Positions 10,318 to 23,067 of a DNA stretch of 64,000 bases are shown in pieces. The position numbers were made by a program, and so were the translations under genes. The DNA comes from Phaeotremella fagi (Eukaryota > Basidiomycota > Tremellomycetes > Tremellales > Phaeotremellaceae): positions 2,341,634 through 2,405,633 of the forward strand of contig BCHU01000001.1 of the NCBI GenBank assembly GCA_001599715.1, written 5' to 3'. Position 1 is the first letter of the stretch; every line of letters begins with the position of its first letter. Under the pieces are notes generated by a model that did not search any database, had not been told where the DNA came from, and worked only from the letters and a program-made list of their open reading frames with translations.

Positions 10318-10592
10318 GATGGTTGTTGTTGCTCAACAGAGTTGAGAAGAAGAAGAAGGAAGGATGCTTGAGTGTTGACCTCGCCTCATCTAACGGACGT
10401 GTCATCATGGATGGATAGCATCAATCAATCATATACAATCAAAAAGACACACGAATCTATCGATAGTCTACGTCTACATACAAATAATAACAAAACATGA
10501 ACAATGAATGGATGAGTAAATGAAATCGATTCGAACGGAAACCAGACCCAAGAAAATAAATACCAAATAATAACAAGAAAATCAAAAACCAA

Positions 10593-13500
10593 TCAATAAT
10601 CATACTCATTCCTCAAAAAGAACAAATCATCACCCAAAGTTTTTCGAATCGCCAAAATCTGTTTACCCCTCGTACAAACTGTACAATGACAGACTCTCCA
10701 ATCCGTCCAAGAACTTCTCCATGTGTCCTGTAAGATCCCATAAAACCCTGGTCCGAGATTATCGTTGACGTCAGGGATGTTGGGGACGGCGCTCATCTTT
10801 AGTACTTTCGGACGACGGTGGTCTTTGTATACTTGATATCTGTGGGGTCTGGAAAGGATTGGGTTGATTAGTTGGGTTGGTGTTGGGAGGATTTGGTTGG
10901 GCTCGGATGGGATTATTAGATGTTTGAATCCTGCTTGAATACTTTGGGTTGGGATCTCGGTTATATGTAGAACGTTAGGTGGTGGGATTGGAGTTGGATA
11001 TGTGATTGTTTCTGGACCAGGTAGAATTGGTATTTCTGAATAAACCGAGGGAGTGGATAGAGTTGATCCCTTGGACGTCGATTCTATTACCCCTAGGACG
11101 ACACCATCAGCGATCTCGGGCGTGACAGGTGCAGTGAAGCTATTTGATGAATCTGTATCACTAGAAACCAATGGTGAAATGTTGACATTATGATCCAAAT
11201 CATCGATTGATCTCAAATCAGGACGTTTGTTGGACGGTTGAGATGGTGACGCATGCTCTTCTGGTCCTTCAGTCGAAGCTTTTCGTTTACCTAACGAAGG
11301 TGAAGTCGCTGTTGGTGACGCAGTGGTTGTGGTGACATTCCCCTCTTCTGAAGGTGTGGTTCTAGTTCCTAGTCCTTGGTCTTCGATCATCCCCTGATCC
11401 CCATCCCCATCCCGGTCTTCATCCTCATCCTCCGAACCAACAACTTCTTTAATCCCATAATCCATTACAACAGGCGATTGACTTTCAGCAACAATTTCGA
11501 TCCTAGGGGATTGTCCAACTTCCTCAAGTCCTTCATCTTCCTCTTCCTCATCTGAAATAATCGATGACCCACCCGGATCACTTTCTTCACTGTCATCAAC
11601 ATTAACCACTTCGGAGAATCCATAAGCAACCCTAGCTTCATAAGCTAAATGACCTCTATACCATATCTCAGGTCTTCTAAACCATAAAATCAAATCTCTA
11701 CTCGATAACGATCCAGCGATCGCCTCTCTATCCCCATTGATTCCCTTGGCGATGGTTGCGATGTAATTCTTTAGTTCGATGATTGGGCGTTGCAAAACTG
11801 TCATTAAACGAGTTTCGAACGCTTCGTCCAATCGTTCCAATATCGAATCGGGTGGTAAGAAGGGATCACAGACGATTGAATGATCAATTCCAATCGTCGG
11901 TTCAAGTCTTATCAGACCGTCACGTTCGCTGAATCCGACCATTGACCGGCTTGAAATGCCGCCTAAACCGTTGTCTAGATTTGGGAAGATTGATTTCGAC
12001 GCAATGTGCGCAAAAGAGGTATGAACATTTGAGCCAGCATGTTGAGAAACTTCGTCCGAAGGTGATACCCAAAAGCCTAATTCTATCCTGACATTAATCC
12101 ATTCATTAATACATCCAGTTTCAAGTTTGTAAGCGTACTATGATAGTCAGCTGTGAACATGGATCAAACTTACAGATTCGTTAAGTACACCTTCCTCAAC
12201 CTCATCGTCACTATCGTAATCGTTGAAATCTGAATCATCAACGTCTTCGTAATCGTCCTTGAATTTCTCCCTGACCCTCCTAGCGTTATCTTGTTTATCC
12301 CAATGATCATAATAATCTCTCATCTCATCCTCGTCCTCACTCCAATCAACGTCGTTAACATCAGTACCATCAATCTCAGCAATCATAGCACGTCGTCTAT
12401 CGGTTTCTCTAATATCTTCTTCTTTCCTACTTCTCTGATAGCGAAGTTTCAATTGTCTCATGTGAAGTTGTAGACTGAGAGCCGTCGGTCGAAGTTCGAC
12501 GTACCGAGTTTGATCAATAAGCCATTGTTCCTCAATTGCCTTTGCCGCCATGACAGCAGCCGTTTCACTACTTCGACCATGAACATATAACTGAAAAGGA
12601 ACTGTCGATCTCCAATTCGCTCTATCACCTGTGACTACACCACCTCTAGCACATTTAACAAGAAGTTTTTTGATTTGAGAATAGATGATGAAATATCGAC
12701 AATCCGAACAGATACTCGCTAGATGCGGAAGGGGAACACCGTGCTCATCAACATCTGATACCACCGCTTCGCACAATCTCTGACATTTAGCTGGATGCGG
12801 ACTGATCAATTCTTTGGGATGTCTGGTGGGACTTGGAATGTTGTCTTCTCTTAAACAGTTGACACAGTAATGTTGAAAATGCCGATCACAGGTTGGCGCC
12901 CAAGAGAATTTACTGGTTCCAGTAAGTCGTTTATAAACTGCTGGATAGAGACCAAGTCTTGAGGGGTGATTGAGTCTACAAGCTAAACAAGTGTTTATGG
13001 TTGTAGCTCTTGATCGGTGAAAGAGAGTTGGGAATGATGGTGTCGAAGGTGTAAGACGTGACGAATGGTAATCTACAACTGTTGATACATGGAGTCGAGA
13101 GGGTTCAATGATGAGTGTGTATGTTGGCCAGAATGGATGGGAATCGACTGATTCGTCAATACAGACCAGCCTTCATGACATACCTGCACTTTTCCAACCT
13201 GAACAAATCAAACGCATTCGACAGAACCAAATTCTATCTATTAACGCTTGAGCGATTTCATTGGTTTTTGAGTTGCTGCCATAGGCGTCGTGGAGAACGG
13301 TATCGAGATCATTGTCTTCTTGAGCGAAGGTAAGGATGGAGCTGGAATGTGTCATTTCCAGTTCTCAGAAAGAGGAGGTATTGACTTACTGTAAGATGTT
13401 GATTGGTAAGTTATCCCAACCCCTTTTCTTTTTAGTTATTCTACCTAGAGCCAATTCATAAGCTGTGGTAGGTGTTCTTGAAGTCCATTCAAGTTTTGTG

Positions 13501-13703
13501 TTTGTTGTCGGTACGCCATGAGAAAGAGTTTCAGTATGCGTTTCAACATGATCAATTGTTGACGACGGTGTATTGATGGTAGTTGATGTTACAACTTGAG
13601 AAGTGAAATGTTGATCTGAATGAGGTGCGATGATGATGGAAGGTAAAGATGGTGGACGTATAGAAGAGCGTGACAAGGAAGATTGACGATCAGGTTCCAT
13701 CAT
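10593..13703 (-). CDS. Large F-box protein with Cys/His cluster
   Basis: Four exons (13703-13390, 13341-13184, 13147-12174, 12137-10593) give 996 residues; the last intron is only 36 nt. A Ser/Thr-rich N-terminus precedes an F-box-like segment (GWDNLPINIL ... RLICSGWKSAV.SHPFW), the Skp1-binding module of SCF ubiquitin ligases. It is followed by a run of Cys/His pairs (NTCLACR, TCDRHFQHYCVNC, CQRLCEA, CSDCR) that could bind zinc. Then come a basic helical region, a strongly acidic stretch and a long disordered Ser/Pro/Thr-rich region. The C-terminus again has CHCTVC. An adaptor that recruits substrates is inferred; no substrate is evident. The first ATG (13703) was chosen because the open frame upstream lacks another ATG. 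Confidence 0.65.
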
Positions 13704-15613
13704 GCCCTCTGTTGTCGTTATCGTTAGTGTCGTTGTCGTTACCACTTAGTGTCTCGTCGCCATCACTGGATAAAATTGATTTGATTTGATTTGATTGGAG
13801 TGATTTGAAACTGAGTGGTGACTGTGGGTGACAGTGGTTTCAGCTTGGACTGCTTTTACACGTCATTATTCCTTATCAAGTCACGTGGCGAGCTACTCCT
13901 TCTACTATATATATGCATACCCAACATCTAATCCTTATCTAATCAAAGCATGCATAGAAGTGGTGAAAAGGAGAGTAGGTGGATTGGACAATCAAGGGAA
14001 ATGTTCCAGAGTGAGTGAAAATCGTCAAGAAAGCAAACGAGATGAGGAGTGAACATTGCCTTGAACGTCATACCTGCCTTCCCCACAGCTTCCCAGTGTT
14101 CTATTTCCGCTTTCCTTGATATAGCTCGACGCTGAATATCTTCAAACTCCCTCCCCAAGAACGTTGGTCTCACTCCCACACCATAACACCCTCAACGTCA
14201 TAGAAGGAGAATCCGTATGATACGGGTAAGCAAAGTACGACACTATGGTGGTGATCGAATCCAATTTCACTGCATCCACATAATCATATGGTGCAACTCA
14301 CGGTTATACATGAACAATATTTCCAGCGGTCCGTTTGAATCGGGTCCAATCAAATAACCTAAGTTGGACCACGGTGCATCCTCGCTAAGATCGTCAAACT
14401 GCGTCATTATAATCATTAGACCGTAACAACCATACCAAGCATATCCTTAGTACAACCCACTGAACATCGATTGCCGACGATCTCGCAAACCAAATTTCGA
14501 TTCATTAAACCAATATGATTCAGGTTGTACAGAACCATGTTGGCTTAAGGTTGATCAGAATAGGTCAAGTTATTGCCATAAACCCCCTCGTTCCTGCTAC
14601 CAAAAATACATTTGAGCTCAGAATCGGGGACGGTTATGACGGTTAAACATAGAACTTCGTCGTATGTACAATATGTAATTTCATCGTTCGGATACACGGT
14701 CGAAATACAAGACCTCCCGGTGGAAGTTTAACGATCCCATTGATACTATAGCAGTGTTAGCTTGTTATAACCGTCAAACACCTTTTCAAACTGCCATACT
14801 GGAAATCAAGCTTACCACCTAAACGTTCGAGAGATTCTTACGCACGTCCAGACCCAATAAGACCAAATGCCGTTGTTACCGTAAGCGAATTCCTTACCAA
14901 GGTGAAAAATCGGGGTTGTGAAAAAATTAAATAATCAGGGTAAAACAATCCATCTTCGTCCCTTGTGGCTAAAAGGAAAACTTTATAAAACCCGAAGAAC
15001 CCCAAATTTCTTTCTTCGTTTCCTTTGTTTGCCTTTGCTTCTCTTCCTTTTGAACGTCATTACCTCTTTTTTGACCATGTTAGGGATTGTAGGTAGAAAT
15101 ACCAAATTGGCGTTCGCACCTTTAGGGATTGATCGACGCCTTGCCGGTTAAGAAACCTGTTTAGCCATCATGTTAACTGAGCTGTTTCCCCAAGGTAACT
15201 AATTGTTCAACAAGGGATCTTTAAGATTATCGAGGGTTATCTAGATACACCCAAGGGAAATTTGCTTTTTTGGTGTCAGACCCCCGAAATCGGATGTATC
15301 ACTCGGACATTCTATGTAGACTAGGTGGACGATCAGACACAAGATGTTTTGTTTTGGTAATGGCCTTGAAAAATTTCAACTGGGGAAGCTGTTTTTCGCT
15401 ATTGTTGTTCTGGACCATTAGATGTTCCGACTGACCCCCGTTTTGGTCGAGGAGAGACATATAAAGATGCAGTCTTTCTCGACAGAATTGAATCTCTTTC
15501 TTCACTCAATTCAAACACCACACAATCAACTGAATCAAAACTAAAAAAGCATCGCTAGTCGAAAGCCACTACACTCACTTTTACACACAAACTCAAAACA
15601 AATACACATTACA
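13704..15613. other. Long intergenic region, no confident gene
   Basis: About 1.9 kb. A minus-strand open stretch at 14179-13943 (TFLGREFEDIQRRAISRK) reads like protein but has no ATG in frame and ends at an in-frame stop. An ATG-led frame at about 14412-14180 can be extended to some 77 residues by a 32-nt intron, without any recognisable domain. These may be pieces of one small gene I could not assemble. The segment 15120-15613 is the promoter and 5' leader of the secreted-protein gene at 15614. Confidence 0.4.
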
Positions 15614-16071
15614 ATGTTCTTCTTCAAGACTCTTGCTGCTCTCGCCGTCGCTTCCCTCGCTGTCTCTGCTCCAGTTGAGGTCGAAGACCGCGATCTCGAA
15701 ACCAGAATCACCCACACTGGTCAAGCCACTTACTTCGAAGTTGGTCTTGGTGCTTGTGGTTGGTGGAACGTTAACAGCGACTACATTGTTGTAAGTAGTG
15801 TCTACTCCACTTAGTCCAAGTCCTTACTGACATCCCCATCCAGGCTCTTAACTCTGCTCAATACGAGGCTAACGGTGGTTCAAACTGTGGTCAATGGATG
15901 TCAATCACCAACACCCAAAACGGTAAAACCGTCCAAGCGTACGTTGCCGACGAATGTCCAACCTGTGACTACGGTTCCCTCGACCTTTCACCATCCCTCT
16001 TCTCAGCCCTTAACAACGGTAACATGGACGAAGGTGTCTTCCCAATCTCATGGAACTTCCACAAGAAGTAA
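15614..16071 (+). CDS. Secreted double-psi beta-barrel (barwin/RlpA-like) protein
   Basis: Two exons (15614-15790, 15844-16071; 53-nt intron) give 134 residues. Residues 1-19 form a clear signal peptide (MFFFKTLAALAVASLAVSA), followed by a short acidic pro-like stretch. The mature domain begins GQATYFEVGLGACGWWN and ends with KTVQAYVADECPTCDYGSLDLSP and VFPISWNF. This is the fungal RlpA/expansin-like DPBB fold, with conserved paired cysteines and an aspartate near DYGSLDLSP. Members are small extracellular proteins, some associated with cell walls or stress; they lack the expansin carbohydrate-binding domain, as here. The exact role is unknown. The leader is long, A/C-rich and stop-free just before the ATG, as in highly expressed secreted proteins. 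Confidence 0.85.
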
Positions 16072-16537
16072 AGAATTGTCTTCAACCGACTTTTCTTCAC
16101 CGCTTCTCTCCCATCCCCCTCGAATCCATCTCATCTCATCGTATCATTCTATTCCGGGCTTTTTTGTATCTTTTTTGGGTTTAATTGTCATCATTCATCA
16201 TTCGGTTCATCAAAGTAGAACTTTGATCACCTCACATTCTTTTGTCGTAACCAATCAACGTCCATCATGACGTCGTCCTAGTGACTTATCACACTCGTTT
16301 AACGATCTAGATTATACATTATTCATACATACGTACTGTATCTTAATAGCTTTATAATTACTTACAACAACCCAAAAGAGCTTGGCCGCTCATTTTATGC
16401 AATCATGTTTTCATGAATCTCTCAATGTGTTTGGTTGCAGACAAGTAGTAGGGTTTGCGGAACTGCAAAGGGGCTCGATACTTCAATTTCATAACCTCTA
16501 CCACAATTGACATCATACTGTATCTACTTATTTAAAC
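16072..16537. other. Convergent intergenic region
   Basis: 3' flanks of the secreted-protein gene and the minus-strand gene at 16538. AT-rich after 16300, with cctcacattc and T-rich tracts. No coding signal. Confidence 0.55.
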
Positions 16538-17105
16538 TCAACACATAACACACCCTTTCTTCTCGTCTTTCATGTTGGTCTCATCAAGAAGAGCATCCAG
16601 ATTTGGTTCCCGAGTATTTTCAAGAATCACACTGGGGAGAATAGCAGTACAAGTACCACGAATTTTGATAGTCGTATACTTCTCAAACAAAAGTAAACCA
16701 GTAGTTATATCCTTATTCAGAATGAAATTTTCAGAATTCTCAACACGGACTTGTTCGTATTCACCTTCGTAACCTTTGATTTCTAATTTAGCATAAGTAT
16801 CACTGCGAAGGTAGATTTTTTTGGGTGCTGAGAGAATATCTTTGGTGTCGAAACTCTTGCTTGGACGTTCTCTGAGATCTCCGCCAACAGTTCCATTATT
16901 GGATGACCATAAGATCAGTCTATCGGAGAGATTCATGGTTCGCAATCCTTCTAAAGGATTGAAAGCTTCTGATTGCGAGGTTAGCTAAGCGGGGGGAAAG
17001 GGGGAAAGGTTGTTAGTATTGTACTGAGTACTGATCAAACACACCTACCTCACTGGAGACTTGTTCTGTTTCGGCGTTGAGGGATGGTTGATTGATTTCA
17101 CTCAT
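16538..17105 (-). CDS. Protein of unknown function ending in a CaaX-like CVMC
   Basis: Two exons (17105-17049 and 16984-16538; 64-nt intron with a pyrimidine-rich 3' end) give 167 residues. The first exon encodes an acidic MSEINQPSLN leader. The rest has alternating hydrophobic and charged residues suggesting beta strands (KKIYLRSDTYAKLEIKGYEG). No family is recognised. The C-terminus KKGCVMC has a cysteine four residues from the end and a second at the end. It could be prenylated or palmitoylated, though a C-terminal Cys is not a typical CaaX ending. No signal peptide or membrane segment. Confidence 0.55.
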
Positions 17106-17823
17106 GTCTTGGATACTGTATATACTTGTTGGATAGAAGAACTCAAAATCGATACATTGCAGTTGAGGCTACCATGTCCACTGTCTTGCCTTCGAAGTAA
17201 AACAAAGGATCAAGTCAATGGACATCATGTCTCCTACTTCTTGTGGCATTTTGCTTGATCATAATGTCATGTCCGGTTTCAACTTATCCTTCACAGCATC
17301 AGAACACAACCACATAGACTACCACAGAACATCATCCGCCTTGCAAGTAATTTCGAAATCCTTGAGGTCGAAGTCGCACCCCTAGCCTCGAAGAGTTCAC
17401 CAGGAAAAACAGCAAGGTGGCTTGAGAAGAGCAATCTGGAGAGGTCTTCTTTGGCTCCACTTGCGTTATACATTCGAAGCTTGACACTTCTTTCGGTCAT
17501 TTGCACAGCTTCAGTTCTGTGGTATCGGTATAAGAAGTAAATCATGTTGCAACCTTTGATTTCTTTCTGGTAAGTACCAGTAGATCTATCTATCTACATC
17601 TACGGGTATCAATCTGAGCCACATGCACTTCGCCACCAAATGGAATTGGTAGGATCGATTAACGTTATTAGAGGGTCGTGTTGTTGTTAAGATTGAGATA
17701 TCTTACAGTCTCTGCAATCAACATTACGATCAAGTGCATTAGCTTGGAGGTATCAGAAGACAATAGCAAGGTCGATCAGGTAGAAGGCTGCATAGCTTAA
17801 TAAGCGGAAACTCTACAACGACA
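17106..17823. other. Intergenic region with one doubtful minus-strand ORF
   Basis: A minus-strand frame at 17545-17291 (84 residues, ending CGSLCGCVLML) may be a fragment of a small gene: its Cys-rich end loosely recalls the CVMC terminus of the neighbour at 16538, but the rest does not align. The remaining sequence before 17824 is the promoter of the Mdm10 gene. Confidence 0.35.
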
Positions 17824-19486
17824 ATGCTCAATTTCTCGACCCTTCTGCTTCGGACCTACTATGAAGCCATAGGATGGGATGAGATGAATCTTTACAGTAA
17901 CATCACAAAACAGAGTACTGGTAGGTGATTTACATTTGTCACGGAAGAATTACCTACTCATACATCCTAGCTTTGATGTAGGTTGAACTTCCCAAACGCC
18001 CTGCTCACTCCAGTGACTTTCCCATTCCTAAATCGTTGACTCTTCAACTCGCCAACGCACCTACACCTATCTTCTTCACTTCCTATGCACTGGATGCATT
18101 ACCTCAATTGAACGGATCAATATCTTATATCACTACTTCGGTCCCACTTGAAGAGGTAGGTGAATTGAGTTGACTCCTCTGACTTGACAGATAGGACCTT
18201 CGCGGACTGCATCCTTCAAAAACGTTATCGAAAGATTCAGAATCCATCCACCCCCTCGACGACCAGTTGGAAAAGAGGAAATATGGCAAGGAGGTAAAAG
18301 GGTTGAAGGTCGAGGTGAGATCTGTTTAATACAGAAGCTGATACCAGACTTCCTACTCTACTCCAGACTTCATCTACCCTCTCTACAGCTCACTGGTTTA
18401 GCTACGACCCGGTTAGCACCAACATTACAAGCCTGTCTTGCTTTTGTCCATCAACCAGCTCCACCTTCTCCCACAAGACCTCTGTCGACGACCAACCCGA
18501 CACCACATAGTCAACAAGCTTCTGAATCAATTCAAACCGTGTCCACACCGCCTACACCAGGTAACGTGCTACTCAGTCTTCAACACGACACTGGAAGATG
18601 GAATGGGGAATACACGTATTCAGCTCAAGATGGGATGTTTGGAATGAGGGGTTTATACAATTTCGGTTGGAGTGATGTTGCCCCGACTACTATAGAGGAC
18701 GTTTTGAAATCTAATGGAAAGCGAATAGACGAAGAGGATATGATGGAGGGTGGATTGAGGGGGAGATTCTCAGCAGGAGGCGAAGTTTACTTCTCTGCTA
18801 AACAGAGAAGTTTCGGAAGTAAGTTGTATTGTACACTTAAGCTAATGATACAGTCTCAACCGGTGTTAGATTCTCTACCCTCCCCCCAAATTCTCTCTCA
18901 CCAAATTCACCACCACCATCTCCTCCCACAACCCTCACGTTGTTGTACAACCCTCTCATTGGATTTGTATCCTCCGCATATTCAGCACAGATCTCTCCTA
19001 CTGTAGCGGTATCTTCACGATTCGGCTTGAACGTGTATAGCTACGAGAGTGATTTGTCTATAGGAGGGGAATGGTGGATAGGAAGACGGCGGGGTAAACG
19101 AGATCTTCAAAGTGAACCTGTGGCTTTGGACGAAGAAGCTCAAGCTAGATCTCTGGCAGTAAATGCTGCTAGTCTCAGGGGTGAGGTAGAGCAGGTATCT
19201 TTGGAAGATAAACTTGATTCTCCGATTCCCTTAAAGGAGACTGAGAGAATGAAGACTGTCCCTACAACCTCGACGACAGGTGACGACGAAAGGGATGGCG
19301 TGTTGAAGGCGAGAATATCTGGTAACTGGGTAGGTCACTTGCTGCTGTCATTACTGACTCCAGACCACTGCTGTTCTTTACGAATCTCGTATACGAAACT
19401 GTCTAGTTTCCGTTGGTGTTGTCTCTGATTTCCTCAACGCCAAACCTATCAGTAGTGTTGGAGTGGAAGTTCAATATTTCTCTTAG
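17824..19486 (+). CDS. MDM10: Mitochondrial distribution and morphology protein Mdm10
   Basis: Six exons (17824-17924, 18014-18155, 18191-18314, 18348-18818, 18854-19329, 19364-19486) give 478 residues. The N-terminus [20 protein letters not shown] and the segment [20 protein letters not shown] are Mdm10 hallmarks. Strand-like segments follow throughout ([39 protein letters not shown]), ending in VGVEVQYFS with an aromatic beta-signal-type C-terminus. Mdm10 is an outer-membrane beta-barrel that works in the ERMES ER-mitochondria tether and in the SAM complex. There is no presequence, as expected. The exon 1/2 junction is the least certain: the acceptor at 18013 was chosen because it restores the conserved DFP motif without a stop. 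Confidence 0.9.
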
Positions 19487-19665
19487 TTCCGATGGTCGAT
19501 ACCTTGCATGTATACCTATATCAGAGATCATCACCAATGGTCATACATGACTACGAAAATGATTTTAGAACGTGGAAATAATAATACAACAATATCAATA
19601 AAGTATACCTATGACTAATATCTCAAACCCAATACTAACAAGCAGGAAGCTGACTCAACGATGTT

Positions 19666-20208
19666 CTACTCATCATTCAATCCTACATAACTAGCATCTC
19701 GCTGAATATCAGAAACCTTGGATCTTCTCCTTGCTTTACTTTCTCTACCAGGACGGCCAACTCCAGGTCTTGGACCGAACCACGAAACACAAATCTCACT
19801 TTCCCACCATTCCCTCTCCAACTTCTCGACGTCTTCGCTTCTGAGGACCTTGGGAGGCGGAGACCCTCCGGTCTCAGTATGAGTTGATGTCGGGGGTGAT
19901 AAATCGAAGAATACAGATTTGATAGGTGGCGATATCGGTGGTGGATTCGGTGAGAGGTTCACAGCCCTTTTCTGGAATTCTTGGAGTGAGGCTAGGAAAC
20001 TCGGGGATTGATTGTCGATCGGTAATTGAGAGTACGATTTTAGGACCGAAGTGATGGTCAGAATGAGATTGTTGATACGTATTTCAGCTGAATGGGGTGG
20101 TGTAAGTGGCTGTGTTTCTGGAGGGGTCGAGCCCTCGCCTTCGAGATGGAATTTCTTCTGAGGACTTGGGTTTTTTGGAATCTCGTCTTCGTTGGCTTTG
20201 ATGGACAT
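19666..20208 (-). CDS. Hypothetical protein, Pro/Ser-rich
   Basis: Single-exon frame of 180 residues from ATG 20208. A Pro/Thr-rich disordered N-terminus (PPETQPLTPPHSAEIR) leads into a helical stretch (INNLILTITSVLKSYSQL). The C-terminus has EKLEREWWESEICVSWFG followed by a basic tail (GRPGRESKARRRSK). The W-rich helix and basic tail could be a small peripheral or nuclear interaction module, but I recognise no family. It is convergent with Mdm10 (179 bases between stops). Confidence 0.55.
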   Translation of the reverse strand: MSIKANEDEIPKNPSPQKKFHLEGEGSTPPETQPLTPPHSAEIRINNLILTITSVLKSYSQLPIDNQSPSFLASLQEFQKRAVNLSPNPPPISPPIKSVFFDLSPPTSTHTETGGSPPPKVLRSEDVEKLEREWWESEICVSWFGPRPGVGRPGRESKARRRSKVSDIQRDASYVGLNDE

Positions 20209-20502
20209 CTAATGGATTGTTTGGGTTATCTTTCTACGATATCGGTGTATCAAATACTCACTTGGATAGGATTATGCGATGTCAACGTAAAAATGTGAGT
20301 ATTTCAGATGATACAATCAGCAAAGACAAGACAGCATTCAACGTCGAACAAATTATCAATAACTCTAATGGATAACCAATCTCAAGTGAAATCCGAAAAA
20401 CAAAATTGTGAAGAGGGAAAAGAAAAAGAAATCACATTTTCAAGATCAAACATTGTGTTGATCTCTAGATAATATACAAGAGGTCTAGACGAGATACTGC
20501 TA

Positions 20503-22824
20503 TCATGCCTTCTCGTCTTCAAAGGATGTCAAACGACATTTACCTTCGTAGAAGACTTCATCGTGTAGTAGGCCGAATCGGGTTTCTTTCAAGGGGGCGG
20601 AGCTTCGATCTAAACAATAATGGAAGGCTTTTGAACCTCGCCGTCGTGGTTTAGCAGCGAAGGACGAGTTTGGAAGATTGATTTTATGGGAATACTCGGA
20701 AATATCTCCTGAACGTCTAGAATGGAAGTCAATTGTCAGCCTGGCATCATTACCTCCTGATTTCAAAGCATAACCTGGTTTGGGTTGAATTGAAAAGTCA
20801 CATTCACATCAGAATGATAGACACCGATAAAACTCAGTTTTCGGATAAAGATCCTTCCTTTCAGGCATCGGTATAAAAAAGATTGTGTCTTCATGGAATT
20901 TCATCACCACAATATACTGGTTCAACAATACACTCTGTCGTCCTACCCCCACCCAACCTCCCACCACCAATATCCACCACCCTCATCAACCCTCCCCTCC
21001 CCTTTCCTTCCCGCAACACTCCTCTTCTCACCCCTAACCCCAAGTTTCAATCCGCGACTCAAACCCAAACCCTCACCTCGGATCCCATCAGGTAAATCCT
21101 CAAGCACTGAGAGCGATACGGAGCGACTACTGATTTCATCGACGAACAGTGTTTGTTCGGCAAGTTTCGAGGTTGTCGTGTAATATCGAATGTCTTTTGG
21201 TGGGTAGGTTGAGAGCGAGGGGAAGGATTGGTCGATTGATTCGAGTTCTGGTGTGAAGGTTGGTCGGATTGGGGAGAGGATATGCTGGGTCGAGTTAATG
21301 GCAATGAAATTGAATTTTGAATCTACTCACAAACGTCCCACCCTCATCCGAACCGTCTTCAGAAGGTAGTCTCAAGCACCAGCTAGCCACCTCCCTCAAC
21401 ATCTTAGCGTGGGTCGGATCGTAAACACAGTCACTCGCCAAAACCAAATCAAAAGGTTCATTCAGAAACGGCAAGATCTCCTGTTGTTCGATACCGCCTG
21501 CTTCAACATCGTCTCGATTTTCGCTCCCAATTCTCTTCCCCGGCGTACTATCTTCAACATATTTCAGACCGTTCTTCTCGTTCATATGTTTTGGGAACGT
21601 CTTCCAATCTAATTTAGCTATCTCTATTGTCGACTTTGAGCTTGTTGCCAAAGGGAAATTCAAGTCGATACAGATTTTTAGGTTTTCCAAGACCGACGAA
21701 AGGAAATCCGTAGCTACCACTATACTCTTATTTTCCGTTTGATCCCCGTTGATAGAAGTATGATGAAGATCTAATAATTTCCGACATAGAATCGAAAGTA
21801 ACCCTGTCCCTGCACCTAATTCAAGTACCCTAGTCCCATTACCAGGGATCGACGAGAAAAGTCCAAAATCACTAGGTCTCAAAGCCATTTCCCTCCCTAA
21901 CAGAATCGCGCTTCCCCAAGTTTGTACCCCGACACTTAGGTGATCAGCCATGGGTGCGTCATGAAGTAGGATCGGTATGGCTGGTTTACGTCGACGTATC
22001 GTACTCATACGTCTGGTTGAGGTTGAGAGATCAGACTTGAGAGTCGAAGATCGACGTCTTCGATGGGTAGTTTCTGGGGATATCGAGAGTCCTCTACTGG
22101 TCGTTGGTGAGAAGGTTGGGTTAAACTTTGTGCTGGGTGAAGTCGAGAGTGAGATCAAGAATTTGGCTGTTTCAGGGGATAAATTTGGATTTATCGTACT
22201 TTGTCTCCTAGCCAGGAAAGCAGGTTCCAACGAAGCTGAGATTGGGAATAGTAAATGACGAGTTAGAGATCCAGCAGCTGGTCACTTGTTAGCAAGTCCT
22301 GATATATTCTACTCACCTGAAGTCCCCGCCATCATAGCTAGAACAGCAGTCGCTTCTCTTAGAACCAGATCCAACTGTTTTTCATGTTCTTTATCCATCT
22401 CATCCTCTTCTGCCGTCGTTTGAGCTCGTCTGATGATACCACCTAACCATTTTTCTGACCATTCACGTTCGAATGGATCTAGATGAGCTTCGTCGTCTTC
22501 AGAATCGAACGTGTCGTCCTCGTCATCCTGGTTTGCATCGTCTTTCGCGTTTGGAGATGGTATGCGAATTGGTGTTGATGACGAGGAATCGATGTCTACT
22601 TCCAATCCTAGACCGTGACTAGTGCCTCCATTTCTTCCTCTAACTTCTACAGGTTCATAACCATATCCTGTATCATCAGCTGTGATCCCTCCATGTATAG
22701 GTGGGATGTATAGTTCTCGAAGAATTGAAATGTGTCCTAGGATATCTGGGATGATTGATGTTTCAAGAGAAGTCTGGGATTTTGGAAATCGAGGTAGGAA
22801 GCTACTTGGGATTAGAGGTGTCAT
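20503..22824 (-). CDS. Class I SAM methyltransferase, METTL21/Efm2-like
   Basis: Six exons (22824-22317, 22235-21331, 21284-20958, 20916-20825, 20774-20754, 20716-20503) give 688 residues; exon 5 is only 21 nt. The N-terminal extension contains FEREWSEKWLGGIIRRAQ and an acidic run. The catalytic core shows VGVQTWGSAILLGREMA, motif I VLELGAGTGLLSIL, post-I VVATDFLSSVLENL and motif DLVLASDCVYDP, the (D/N)xxY-type signature of seven-beta-strand protein-lysine methyltransferases. The C-terminus has WWWEYIVVMKFHEDTIFF. Fungal relatives modify translation factors such as eEF2 or eEF3; an Efm2-like role is inferred from the long N-terminal extension. The last two introns were inferred because reading through gives premature stops. 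Confidence 0.75.
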
Positions 22825-23067
22825 TGAGGATCGTCTATCTTCTATGGTCTATATCATCTAGATGTAATTAGGATCATTACAGGATCATGTATTGTGGTAG
22901 ATGGTAAACACGTAAAATGGAAATTCAACTTTTTTAATTGATTTTTTTTCAGTGGCAAAGTAAAATTAATTCCTTTCTTCCATTCACATTGGACGTCGAT
23001 AGTTCATTCATGAACACGAAGGGTATACGATCACGAAGTCAGGTATATAGTGTTATAATCATCTCGA

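Noticed and set aside
13943..14179. Minus-strand ORF with TFLGREFEDIQRRAISRK
   Set aside because: Protein-like sequence but no ATG in frame, and no splice combination with the ATG frame upstream (about 14412) restored a continuous reading frame.
14918..15151. 77-residue plus-strand ORF with a hydrophobic stretch
   Set aside because: Low-complexity T-rich DNA before the secreted-protein promoter; hydrophobicity follows base composition.
20893..21183. Plus-strand Pro/Ser-rich ORFs antisense to the methyltransferase gene
   Set aside because: Shadow of the Gly/Arg-rich C-terminal exon on the other strand, which has proper splice sites and methyltransferase motifs.
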